A stretch of 64,000 nucleotides of DNA. Source: Lumbricus rubellus (lineage: Eukaryota > Annelida > Clitellata > Crassiclitellata > Lumbricidae). Below the pieces are notes generated by a model. It made no database searches, was not told the origin of the DNA, and was given only the letters and a program-made list of their open reading frames with translations. Shown piece by piece: positions 32,485 through 40,773 of this stretch (position 1 is its first letter; the number at the start of each line of letters is the position of its first letter). The DNA is taken from NCBI GenBank assembly GCA_945859605.1, contig OX243815.1, positions 25,212,613-25,276,612 on the forward strand. Direction: 5' to 3'. Both the position numbers and the translations under genes were made by a program.

Positions 32485-32940
32485 ATGCAGATCATTAATA
32501 GAAGGAGGTATAGAAAACAATACGTTATCGGAGGATCGGGAATATTCGATACAATTTCGGGATTTTTCAAACGACTAGTTACATCGAACACCGCCAAACA
32601 ATTAGCAACGACCGCTCTCAACGCGAGTAAAGACGTGGCGAAAGAAATTGGGAAAAAGGCCATCGATGTTGGGAAAACAACCGCAATCGACGCTGGCAAA
32701 CGATTAGTGGACAAAGCAGTGGCCAAACTGTTTACTCCTGCTCCTACTCCTACCCCCACCTCCAAGAAAATTACGCCGGAAACTAGACAAATTATAGAGC
32801 GGCTGAGTGGTGTAGGCAGCGTCGGGCTGACCTCGAATATTAATAATCTGATGATGGGGGATGGCCTGAAGAAGAACGACGCCATATCGATACAAGATTT
32901 AGTACGCTCGCTAAACGGCGCCGGAATGAAGGTCGCGTAA
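32485..32940 (+). CDS. Small basic amphipathic virion protein
   Basis: 151 codons. An Arg/Lys-rich start (INRRRYRKQ) is followed by GGSGIFDTISGFFKRLV and an Ala/Lys-rich helix of about 50 residues, then a Pro/Thr linker (TPAPTPTPTS) and a conserved-looking tail. The layout is reminiscent of adenovirus minor proteins VI/X, which bind membrane or DNA and are cut by the viral protease. It lies just before the major capsid gene. Similarity is by layout only. Confidence 0.55.
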   Translation: MQIINRRRYRKQYVIGGSGIFDTISGFFKRLVTSNTAKQLATTALNASKDVAKEIGKKAIDVGKTTAIDAGKRLVDKAVAKLFTPAPTPTPTSKKITPETRQIIERLSGVGSVGLTSNINNLMMGDGLKKNDAISIQDLVRSLNGAGMKVA

Positions 32941-32965
32941 AAAATATTATCGCGTAGTAGTAAAA

Positions 32966-34258
32966 ATGCAATCATCTGATATTCTGAGATTTACCGAACA
33001 ACCATTGAGCGATGAAAGCGTCGAACGCTACGAATGGTATGAGTATGAGCCGATATCGGGGGCGAATCTAAACACCTCCGGCGAGATTAGAATAAACATC
33101 GAACTTCAAGATCTATTTTGTCATCCAGCAGAATCTTACCTGTTGTTCGAGGGTAGATTGACGAAGACGGACAACCCCGCCACCTTCTACGTTAATGCCG
33201 ATGAAGCAACTCTTACGAATAATGGGCTGATGCATCTTTTCAGTCAAATTTCGTATTCCCTGTCGAATCAGGAAATTGAATCGTTATTTCACCCAGGTCA
33301 AGCAACGACGATGCTCGGATTACTCAAATACCCGAATGATTTTCAACTAGCTCAAGGTCTGAATCAGTTGTGGTACAAGGACAGCGGAGCGACAGCTGCT
33401 ATCGCGAATAATCAAGGTTTCGCCGTGAGACAGTCGTATATAATTCAAAAACCAACTGCCAAAGGTACTTTCAGCTTTGTAGTTCCATTGAAGCATATTT
33501 TCGGATTTTGCGATGATTACGACAAGGTTGTTTTTGGTGTGAAACATACGCTAACTCTGGTTCGTAAAGCCGATGATGACGCAATTTTTAGAACCGCCGC
33601 GGATGCAGGGAAAGTTAGGTTGGATAAAATCTCATGGTTCATGCCTCACGTTATTCCCGCGGATATGGAGAAGATGCAATTGTACAAAACGATCGAATCG
33701 AAAGCGTCGCTGCCAGTTGCGTACAGAGCCCGTCAATGCGATACCACCTCCGTCGCACAGTCGACTAATTTTAGCTGGAGACTTAGCGTCAAGACACTAC
33801 CTGAGAAGCCTAGGTACATCATCTTGGGTTTTCAAACCGACAGAAGCGGCGATCAACTACGCAATCCATCCGTTTTCGATCATTGCGATCTGAAGAACAT
33901 GTTCGTGATGATGAACCAGGACCGATACCCAGTTGTCGACTATAATCTATCATTTCCGAATCAACAATTCTCGCGGGCGTACCGAGCAGCAGCCGCGTTT
34001 AGTGAAAAATACTATGGAATGGACGAACTAACGACGCAATGCAATATCACACCCTCGGACTTCAAAGATTTGTTTCCGATTATGGTGTTTGACGTGAGCA
34101 AGCAATCCGAGCGTCTGAAGTCATCGGTGGTCGATATCCAGATCAAAGGCACGTTTAATACGGCGCCGCCTGCTAATACGGAAGCGTACGCAATGGTGAT
34201 TTCAGACAAGTTACTGAGGTTTCAATCGGATGGCCAGAAAATGAGTGTGGTATATTGA
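32966..34258 (+). CDS. Major capsid protein (double jelly-roll)
   Basis: 430 codons from ATG 32966. Recognisable segments include the N-terminal YEWYEYEPISG, INIELQDLFCHPAESYLLFEG (first jelly-roll strands), GLMHLFSQISYSLSNQEIE, and FSFVVPLKHIFGFCDDYDKVVFG in the middle, with IILGFQTDRSG and FDHCDLKNMFVMMN in the second half. These match the hexon-like protein of Polintons, expected to form pseudo-hexameric capsomers. It is the last plus-strand gene and converges on the fibre genes across a perfect hairpin. Confidence 0.85.
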   Translation: MQSSDILRFTEQPLSDESVERYEWYEYEPISGANLNTSGEIRINIELQDLFCHPAESYLLFEGRLTKTDNPATFYVNADEATLTNNGLMHLFSQISYSLSNQEIESLFHPGQATTMLGLLKYPNDFQLAQGLNQLWYKDSGATAAIANNQGFAVRQSYIIQKPTAKGTFSFVVPLKHIFGFCDDYDKVVFGVKHTLTLVRKADDDAIFRTAADAGKVRLDKISWFMPHVIPADMEKMQLYKTIESKASLPVAYRARQCDTTSVAQSTNFSWRLSVKTLPEKPRYIILGFQTDRSGDQLRNPSVFDHCDLKNMFVMMNQDRYPVVDYNLSFPNQQFSRAYRAAAAFSEKYYGMDELTTQCNITPSDFKDLFPIMVFDVSKQSERLKSSVVDIQIKGTFNTAPPANTEAYAMVISDKLLRFQSDGQKMSVVY

Positions 34259-34291
34259 AGAAAGATAACGTTGAAGAATAATGAGACTTAC

Positions 34292-34327
34292 AGATACCTA
34301 TCGCGCGTATATGAACGATAGGTATCT
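34292..34327. terminator. Perfect 12-bp-stem hairpin between convergent gene blocks
   Basis: AGATACCTATCG and CGATAGGTATCT flank a 12-nt loop, 33 bp after the capsid stop and 8 bp after the fibre stop (minus strand). Being symmetrical, it can form in either transcript and is well placed to mark 3' ends of both blocks. Confidence 0.65.
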
Positions 34328-34335
34328 ACGGTTAC

Positions 34336-35253
34336 CTAGTACAAAAACTCGACCTGCAATCCGGCTCCGGCCCTGAGAAGAAGGCGACCGGCTGTTGGAG
34401 TGTTTCCAGATGTGGCAGAATATACCTTCATACCGAGCTTATCGTTGGCGTTGAAAAATATGGCGACGGTTGGTAATACGAGCGATACTATGATGTCGGC
34501 TGTTTGCCCGCCCACCGTGTATTCAAAAAGTTCGTTATTATGTATCTCGTCTTTGACATACGCAACCCTGATTGTTTTTACGCTCGGACTGTCATTTCCT
34601 ATCAAGAATTTCGCGTATCCACTAAGTCGATATACGCCTGTACGAGGAATAGTTATTAAGCCTAAGGACGCCGTATACGCCGAATCCGTATTGATAGCAA
34701 CGACCGTTAATTGATGGTGCATTACATATGCGCCTGAGAATGCTCCACCATGCGTTGCATATGTGCCCGAGAATGCGCCACCACCACTTACGATTGCGGA
34801 TGCTCCTCCGTCACCCTCTCTCAACACACAAATAGCCGGTCCGGTTGTAGGTCTCCAATTCGCGGATAATGCTGGCGCCGCTGTTATAGCTCCAGCCGTT
34901 CCTTCAAACCTATATGTAATGCCGCTCGCCGTATTTCTCACTAGATTGCCTGGAGATACCCTCATACCCGAAACGTAATCTCTAATACAGGTAGGCCCGG
35001 CGCTATTAGTGATTTTATCGGCGACTAGGGCAATAGCTTGTCCCCAACTTAGTGCTTCATCCATTCCCGCATCCGGATTATTCGTTATTGGCAGGCCTTT
35101 GATGCAGTTGCCATTCATATTTAGATTCCCAGCCGCCGGATTTGCTCCATCTATCCTTAGAAAAGTACTGTTTACTTGGGACAGCGTAACGCCCCCAGCA
35201 ATTACTCTTTGCGTAGATCCCGAATCTGTATGACCAAATTTATCAACAGGCAT
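34336..35253 (-). CDS. Fibre-like protein 1 with C1q-type head
   Basis: 305 codons. The N-terminal 23 residues (MPVDKFGHTDSGSTQRVIAG...) are identical to fibre 2 up to one position, and the next segment NSTFLRIDGANPAAGNLNMN resembles phage and viral fibre shafts. After a Gly-rich middle with a tandem HGGAFSG-Y repeat, the last 130 residues have a C1q/TNF-like beta layout (ITIPRTGVYRLSGYAKF, LFEYTV, IFFNANDKLGMKVYSA, RLLLRAGAGLQVEFLY). I infer an attached spike that binds host receptors, the counterpart of the adenovirus fibre. Confidence 0.7.
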   Translation of the reverse strand: MPVDKFGHTDSGSTQRVIAGGVTLSQVNSTFLRIDGANPAAGNLNMNGNCIKGLPITNNPDAGMDEALSWGQAIALVADKITNSAGPTCIRDYVSGMRVSPGNLVRNTASGITYRFEGTAGAITAAPALSANWRPTTGPAICVLREGDGGASAIVSGGGAFSGTYATHGGAFSGAYVMHHQLTVVAINTDSAYTASLGLITIPRTGVYRLSGYAKFLIGNDSPSVKTIRVAYVKDEIHNNELFEYTVGGQTADIIVSLVLPTVAIFFNANDKLGMKVYSATSGNTPTAGRLLLRAGAGLQVEFLY

Positions 35254-35277
35254 TTTGAATATAATAATTTTTATTGA

Positions 35278-36039
35278 TTAGGGTCGTAAGAATGCCGCCG
35301 AAAAGTCCCTACACAAAATGTTCGTATCGATGGATGAAAAAGCGTGTATGCTGAGGGAATCGAACTCGTCTAGAAAAACTATGTTACTGCCGATTGAATG
35401 GTTGTGCGAACCTCTCGTGCTCCCTCCGCCCGCAATTTGCATGTACGGCGCCGCATTTTTGTACAGGTGGACGGTGCCATACGCGGAATTACTATTGTTA
35501 CAAAATTCTATGTACACCGAAACGATATAGTACCCGGCTTTACTGGGGAAGAAAAAAGTCGATCTGATACCCTGTTCAATGCCGTGTCTTGTGGTACCGC
35601 ATCTTATTACATCAAAAGTAACTGTAGTGTGAGTCCTAGCGAGTACAGCCTGCTGAGTTGAACTGTAAGCGCTAACCGCAGGCCCTACCACCGTCGCCAC
35701 CACCGTCGCCACTTTCGAAGTAAGTTGTTCATCGACGTATTTCTTATTCGTCAAATGATTATTGTCGGTCGGGACGTCGTCGTGATTCTGCAGTAAATCT
35801 ATTACTTGCCCCCGACTCATAGCCTCATCTATTCCCGCTTCCGGAGTATTCGCTGTATTCGTTGTATTCGTTGTAGGCAGACCTCTAATAGTATGGCCGC
35901 TCATATTTAGATCGCCGGTCGCTGGGTTTGCTCCATCTAGCCTTAGAAATGTACTATTTACTTGTCTTTCAGTAACTCCCCCAGCAATTACTCTTTGCGT
36001 AGATCCTGAATCTGTATGTCCAAATTTATCAACAGGCAT
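35278..36039 (-). CDS. Fibre-like protein 2 with C1q-type head
   Basis: 253 codons. It shares the N-terminal anchor with fibre 1 (VNSTFLRLDGANPATGDLNM) and then diverges. The shaft ends with a NHLTNKKYVDEQL segment typical of fibre and tail proteins. The last 130 residues are C1q-like: TFFFPSKAGYYIVSVYIEF, TVHLYKNAAPYMQIAGG and IVFLDEFDSLSIHAF. The two fibre genes are adjacent, same strand, 24 bp apart, and clearly arose by duplication with replacement or fast divergence of the head. The upstream AATTATATTC-AAAATG sequence is shared too. Confidence 0.72.
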   Translation of the reverse strand: MPVDKFGHTDSGSTQRVIAGGVTERQVNSTFLRLDGANPATGDLNMSGHTIRGLPTTNTTNTANTPEAGIDEAMSRGQVIDLLQNHDDVPTDNNHLTNKKYVDEQLTSKVATVVATVVGPAVSAYSSTQQAVLARTHTTVTFDVIRCGTTRHGIEQGIRSTFFFPSKAGYYIVSVYIEFCNNSNSAYGTVHLYKNAAPYMQIAGGGSTRGSHNHSIGSNIVFLDEFDSLSIHAFSSIDTNILCRDFSAAFLRP

Positions 36040-36061
36040 TTTTTACATCTGAATATAATTT

Positions 36062-36496
36062 TCAATGCAGGCTGTTTATAACTTCTTGAAAAGTCACTCC
36101 ATCTTTACATGTTTTTTTCAGGACGTGCAGGCATAAATGACCGCAAAACACTTCGTTGTCGGGCTGCACGCGCTCGCTATTGTAGTACACGGGACTCTGT
36201 AAATACTCTAGCAGTTCTGTAGGAGGGGGCAGGCCATAGCTGTCGAAATATATTTTATCCTTGCCGTTCTTCAAAAAAGCGACCCAGTGCGAGCCAGTTC
36301 CATTAGAATCGTCTAGATTCAATATCCCACATTCAGTCCGTCTAGGTTTCTTCGGCAGCTCGTCTCTGAGAAATACTCCCCTGAAGTTTGGAATATTTAG
36401 TTTTTTCGCGGCATCTAGTAGTTCAAAATTCGTCAACGGATGATTCGGGAGGACTACGCCTTCGACATTTATATTTTTCACAGTTGTATAGCTCAT
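36062..36496 (-). CDS. Adenain-like cysteine protease
   Basis: 144 codons. Catalytic residues are visible in order: His70 in GSHWVAF, Asp85 in IYFDSYG, Gln111 in RVQPDN and Cys118 in VFCGHLCLHVL. This is the C5/Ulp1-like protease that matures capsid proteins in adenoviruses and Polintons. The length is short but complete for the Polinton family. It lies between fibre 2 and the zinc-ribbon gene in the minus-strand block. Confidence 0.93.
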   Translation of the reverse strand: MSYTTVKNINVEGVVLPNHPLTNFELLDAAKKLNIPNFRGVFLRDELPKKPRRTECGILNLDDSNGTGSHWVAFLKNGKDKIYFDSYGLPPPTELLEYLQSPVYYNSERVQPDNEVFCGHLCLHVLKKTCKDGVTFQEVINSLH

Positions 36497-36518
36497 TTTA
36501 ATATTTCATCTAGATGTT

Positions 36519-36848
36519 TCACAAACTAATGAGCTTTCGGGCTTCTACACAGGCGAGATAATAATTATGTCTACAATTTTTGCATTCATTCGCCTTTCCA
36601 TCTTTTTGAAATCGATTGTTGTCGTATTCCGATATGTTCTTTTCAATCTTACATCGGCTGCAAACTTTATTTTCCTTTTTTTCCCTATTTTCCTGACTCG
36701 CGTTTTTGTGCGCAAGCTCTTTTACTTTGGCATTTTTACAAATTTTACAGCTGGGGTAATACCCGCTCTTCTGTAACTTATCTTTGTGAAATTCGTCCAA
36801 GCTTTTTTCTTTTTTGCATTTGGTACACACTTTTTTTACCGCATCCAT
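36519..36848 (-). CDS. Tandem zinc-ribbon protein
   Basis: 109 codons made of two copies of one module: VCTKCKKEKSLDEFHKDKLQ...CKICK and VCSRCKIEKNISEYDNNRFQ...CKNCR. Each has C-x2-C ... C-x2-C spacing and an F/Y-x-K/N-x-x-x-Q segment between, which resembles the zinc part of phage endonuclease VII-like and other small DNA-binding proteins. There is no visible nuclease motif. Likely a DNA- or RNA-binding regulator. It lies directly downstream of the polymerase gene. Confidence 0.7.
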   Translation of the reverse strand: MDAVKKVCTKCKKEKSLDEFHKDKLQKSGYYPSCKICKNAKVKELAHKNASQENREKKENKVCSRCKIEKNISEYDNNRFQKDGKANECKNCRHNYYLACVEARKLISL

Positions 36849-36864
36849 TTTATATTAGTGTAAA

Positions 36865-39339
36865 TTATTCTTTATTTTGTTTAGTTTTCAGCGTGTAGTG
36901 CCCATAGGCTAGGGTATGGATTCCGTCGTCCATTATTACTCTTTTGTCGTCGTCGGCAGACAGAGCTATTTTATTTACTTCTTCGGTGTAAATTTCATGA
37001 CGATAGGATCGAATGACGTTCATCGCTCTCGACTGTTGTCTTTTCGTAAACACGCAGTCTTTGTAATCTGCGTGAGTGATTGATTTCTTGACGACGTTCT
37101 TTTTCACACCTTTACATTTCTTGTAGTCTTCACCCGCCATCTTGTAAGAGTACAACTTGGATCGCAGTCCGACAAATTCTTCAATCTGTTTTCCCGCGGC
37201 CTCGTCTTTGAACATACCAACCACTTTTTTATTTACACCCGTTTCTATGCCGGATGGGTGATCTCCCGGATAGTCTGAAGTATCGAACATACTTTGGACG
37301 TCGGGGGAAATATCTTTGTAGAAGTCTTCCGTTTTAATTTCATACGCCAAAGAATCGGTGTCGGTGAATAATAGCTTGGCCCTATCTCCGTACTTGGCCT
37401 TGATGTAATTATAATGAAAATCATACATGAGCGTCTTACTGACGTCTAATATACACATCCCTAGATATATCGGCTTGTTGTAAAACAACTTGGTCTTTTT
37501 CATGTGAACGGCGATGAGGTTTTCATCGAAAATCGTTCGTCTGTCGTAATTAGTTTTCGCGACTAGCTTGATAGCTTCCTTCTCATCACTCACCAATCGT
37601 ATGTCAACTCGATTCTCGATAGCTTCCATTGTTTTACCGAAAACGCTATTGTTCATCAGCTTGAAAAAGTCTTTCTCAAAATCGTTCGTAGCTTTCGTTC
37701 TCAGGTTGGTATTCAGATCGATATACTTTTTCAGCCAGGCACTTTCCACGAATTTTATTCCCCGATGTATTTTTACGATTTTCAATCCGAGCCTTTCGTA
37801 CAATTTTAAATTTCCGTAATGAACGACGTACTTTACTTTGTCATTCAAGTTTGGAATGAGTTTCGCTACATTTGATCCCGCGGGTTTTACACTCTCCGGA
37901 GCTAGAGGATAATCATTATGCAGGTCGTGCAATTCCTTCGGATATTCTAAGTCGACTTCTAACACACATCCCACTCCATCTCGTTCGGTAATGTTCCTCC
38001 AATCATTCAATTCGTCATCGTTCATCCATTCAAACCCATGAGTTGGTAACGGTTTGCTCATCGCCCATCCGTACAAGTTGTTCGCGTCCAAGTATGGGAT
38101 GAATACTGAATGCTGGGTGGGATTGAAAGCTTCCCCCATGTACTCGTTGTTCGCTTTCGCGTATCGATGCGAAATCGTGCTGACGCCTCCTCGTATTCCC
38201 TGCTTGATCATCAGTAACATATCGTAGTCACTCAACAACTCCAACTCTACACCAGTCGTCTTCAACGCCGCGTCCCATGCAAGTCCTGGGCTAGTGTAGT
38301 ACCACGCAGGATCTAGGTTGTAGTTCTGCATACAGACGTCTCTAAAGTTTTCAAAGACATCCGCTAATAATAGAACATCCGATAAATTGTACAAGTCGTG
38401 ATATTGACGTAATGTTTTGCATTCAAATTTAGCCCATACCGTTTTCGCGTGCGCGTAATCTTTTTCGCTGATGCCCGAATCGGTTAGTTTTGAATAGAAG
38501 GCATGTTTCGATGGCAATTCGGTTTCGTTTAATCTTTCAACACCGTCGACGTAATCATATGGGTAAACGCCTTTTCTGAGTAAAAGATCCAACTTCTCAC
38601 CCTCAAAAAATTTCCCTAAATTCTTGCACTGATCTTTCTGAAGATTTTTCGATAACGCGTCGAGACTCTGGGGAATGAATCTTAAACTATCGATAAAACG
38701 TAATTCGCGCTTGACTTCTCTCTCTTTCCCATCTTTGTCGACAAATTTATCGACGACGACCTCTCTGCTGAATGAGATATACTTTTCTTCGTTGCAGGGA
38801 ATGCATTTGATTTTCTCACCGTGTTCACCTCGTAATTTCTTGATGAATAAATGACTGTCATAACCCGTCAAATTGTGAAATATGACGGGGAAGAACTTGG
38901 GGACTTTGTATTTCAGATTACAAAGGTTGTGAGCGGCGCCTCTAAATTTTCCAGTCAAATGACAGTGATCTCGTACTCGATCTTCACGCAACTCTCTCCC
39001 ACAGATATGGCAGTTGACAGCTTCGTCATAACATTTCTGTTCAGTTTTGCCGAATATCATCCTCTTGGGGAATTTGAACTCGTTGTATATTCGTTTTACA
39101 TTTTCTTCGATAGAGTCTATGAATAACTGAGCAACATCATCGTCTTCGTTTTCAGCTGTAAACCGCACCGGCTCTTGGGAATAAACATCATCGTCGAAGC
39201 ATTTCAAATGATAACAAAACGAGCTGGGCGTATGTTTTTGATACTTGTTGGTGTAAGACGTGCTAGGAACGGGTTGACATGTACCGATAGGTTTGATGAA
39301 CGATTCAAAATCGGCAAAGTACACAAACGGTACACGCAT
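36865..39339 (-). CDS. Protein-primed DNA polymerase B, exonuclease and polymerase part
   Basis: 824 codons. Exonuclease motifs: YFADFES (Asp10, Glu12), FHNLTGYDSH (about 154-163) and YHDLYNLSDVLLLADVF. Polymerase motifs: A (YLDANNLYGWAM), B (a K-x-x-NSVFGK segment) and C (FTDTDSLAY, about 659-666), with a KKSITHADY segment later. A Cys/His module (CHICGREL...DHCHLTGKFRGAAHNLC, residues 110-140) resembles an endonuclease VII-type zinc/HNH unit inserted in the exonuclease domain. The ORF starts at an ATG that falls inside the conserved polymerase, so it is the downstream half of a gene broken by a frameshift at 39350-39356; the N-terminal part lies at 39354-40724. Confidence 0.93.
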   Translation of the reverse strand: MRVPFVYFADFESFIKPIGTCQPVPSTSYTNKYQKHTPSSFCYHLKCFDDDVYSQEPVRFTAENEDDDVAQLFIDSIEENVKRIYNEFKFPKRMIFGKTEQKCYDEAVNCHICGRELREDRVRDHCHLTGKFRGAAHNLCNLKYKVPKFFPVIFHNLTGYDSHLFIKKLRGEHGEKIKCIPCNEEKYISFSREVVVDKFVDKDGKEREVKRELRFIDSLRFIPQSLDALSKNLQKDQCKNLGKFFEGEKLDLLLRKGVYPYDYVDGVERLNETELPSKHAFYSKLTDSGISEKDYAHAKTVWAKFECKTLRQYHDLYNLSDVLLLADVFENFRDVCMQNYNLDPAWYYTSPGLAWDAALKTTGVELELLSDYDMLLMIKQGIRGGVSTISHRYAKANNEYMGEAFNPTQHSVFIPYLDANNLYGWAMSKPLPTHGFEWMNDDELNDWRNITERDGVGCVLEVDLEYPKELHDLHNDYPLAPESVKPAGSNVAKLIPNLNDKVKYVVHYGNLKLYERLGLKIVKIHRGIKFVESAWLKKYIDLNTNLRTKATNDFEKDFFKLMNNSVFGKTMEAIENRVDIRLVSDEKEAIKLVAKTNYDRRTIFDENLIAVHMKKTKLFYNKPIYLGMCILDVSKTLMYDFHYNYIKAKYGDRAKLLFTDTDSLAYEIKTEDFYKDISPDVQSMFDTSDYPGDHPSGIETGVNKKVVGMFKDEAAGKQIEEFVGLRSKLYSYKMAGEDYKKCKGVKKNVVKKSITHADYKDCVFTKRQQSRAMNVIRSYRHEIYTEEVNKIALSADDDKRVIMDDGIHTLAYGHYTLKTKQNKE

Positions 39340-39349
39340 CTTTCTATAG

Positions 39350-39356
39350 TAGCCTA
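39350..39356 (-). other. Break point in the polymerase gene at a TAGGCTA motif
   Basis: On the minus strand the N-terminal frame meets TAGGCTA and stops at its TAG. The exonuclease frame opens immediately after, offset by two. The extra bases look like a short insertion containing GGC flanked by TA. The same TAGGC(C)TA motif is very common in the surrounding host DNA. Confidence 0.7.
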
Positions 39357-40724
39357 ATGTGTAAAACTTAGCATAGTCCCAGGTTCCGGAAGTTCTATTC
39401 GTTGGGCGTCCTGCTGCGAACAGTACTCAGTATGTTTGTGAAGCGATTCTTTTCTACTGAATCCTATTAGGCATCTTTTACAATGGTACATTGATGTACT
39501 AGTTTTTTCTGTTTTCACAGCCATCAGCCTATTGAAATTCCTGATCCAACAATAATGCTTCTTTTCTCCGTCAGAAATGAGTAATAGATCTACACACCTA
39601 TCGTTCTCATGCTTTGATATATATAGTGGGAACAGATTCACATCTTTCTCGTAACCAAAAACATTAATACTAATATTATTATTTCTCTCAAACCTACCTA
39701 TCACATTAGCATCTGCTGCTACTGGGAATTCAATACCAGACCAATTGAGCTCCTCAGACTGTCTAATTAATTCTTTCGTAATTCTTTCTGTATTTTTGTC
39801 AACTGGGTTTACAGCTCTCGTTACACACCACTTGAAGCATTCATCGTCTTCGTTCTTCATATTAATAATAGCCTTTTTATTCGCTAAATAATCTGGAAGT
39901 GGAATGTAAGAACTACCTTTCAATGGTTTATAAACCACTGTATCGATATCCAACTTCAAAACGGTTTTGAATCTCCAATTACTCCCCCGCATCTGAAAAC
40001 TTGCCATGCTCTCCTTAATTTTATCCGCCGCGTTGGTATATATTTCCCTCACATCGGTTGCTTCTAAAATAATATCGCTCTTTGATTTGAAATTAGGCTC
40101 AGCCGTTACTACTTCGCCGGTTTTCATATCTACTTTCTCCATTACGCACATGAGATCGAATTGAACTTTTACCCCGCGATTTTTCGCTAGCAGCCTAACT
40201 ACCTGCGGTCTTACAGCCTTGAGAAAAGTTGCAACATCGATCCTGCTGTCGCCATCGATCGTGTATCTTTTTGTAAACCCTTTGATAGCCGTCGCAGTCT
40301 CTCGAAGTTTGTACCTATGAATGGGCGGTTTTATTTGTGGGGGTAGCCGACTAATCTCACTAGTCAGCCAATCCGAAAAAACTGTTTTATTTTTCCCCGG
40401 ATGCAAAAATTTCCAAGTAGTAGTCAAGAATGCCGTAAGTTCCGCTTTTGCTAATCTCGAGTATCCGCGCACGCCTCTCTTTTTTGCAATTTCTCGCAAT
40501 TCTCGTACAGTGGCGGGAGTATGCGCTGGTGCTTTGTTGACCCGGGCCCGAGCACCTAGTCGATCTCCCTGCGATATGAACGCTATGAGTTCCGCTTTTC
40601 GCAAACTCGAGTATCCTCTTTGTCCTCTCTGTTTAGGAATTTGTCGTAATTCTTTCAGATTATACGATGAGTAGTCCATTTTATATTGGGATCTCTTGTC
40701 TTTAGGCCGAGCTGTATATTCCAT
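39354..40724 (-). CDS. DNA polymerase B, N-terminal part, ended by a frameshift
   Basis: 456 codons from ATG 40724 (a second ATG at 40679 sits in an equally good TATAAAATGG context). Two Rho_N/SAP-like repeats open the protein (LKELRQIPKQRGQRGYSS and VRELREIAKKRGVRGYSR), then a basic region, a long domain likely to supply the terminal-protein priming function, and a zinc-finger-like YHCKRCLIGF...HKHTEYC just before the break. It ends at a TAG inside a TAGGCTA motif (39350-39356, minus strand), directly before the exonuclease part, which is in another frame. I read this as one damaged gene. Confidence 0.88.
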   Translation of the reverse strand: MEYTARPKDKRSQYKMDYSSYNLKELRQIPKQRGQRGYSSLRKAELIAFISQGDRLGARARVNKAPAHTPATVRELREIAKKRGVRGYSRLAKAELTAFLTTTWKFLHPGKNKTVFSDWLTSEISRLPPQIKPPIHRYKLRETATAIKGFTKRYTIDGDSRIDVATFLKAVRPQVVRLLAKNRGVKVQFDLMCVMEKVDMKTGEVVTAEPNFKSKSDIILEATDVREIYTNAADKIKESMASFQMRGSNWRFKTVLKLDIDTVVYKPLKGSSYIPLPDYLANKKAIINMKNEDDECFKWCVTRAVNPVDKNTERITKELIRQSEELNWSGIEFPVAADANVIGRFERNNNISINVFGYEKDVNLFPLYISKHENDRCVDLLLISDGEKKHYCWIRNFNRLMAVKTEKTSTSMYHCKRCLIGFSRKESLHKHTEYCSQQDAQRIELPEPGTMLSFTH

Positions 40725-40773
40725 TTTCAGTTATTTTCTATACGCCGGAGAAAAAAAATAATAATATTCGATT

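Noticed and set aside
36865..40724. Two separate polymerase-related genes rather than one broken gene
   Set aside because: The downstream frame begins inside the conserved exonuclease start, the two frames abut within a few bases, and each lacks what the other supplies.
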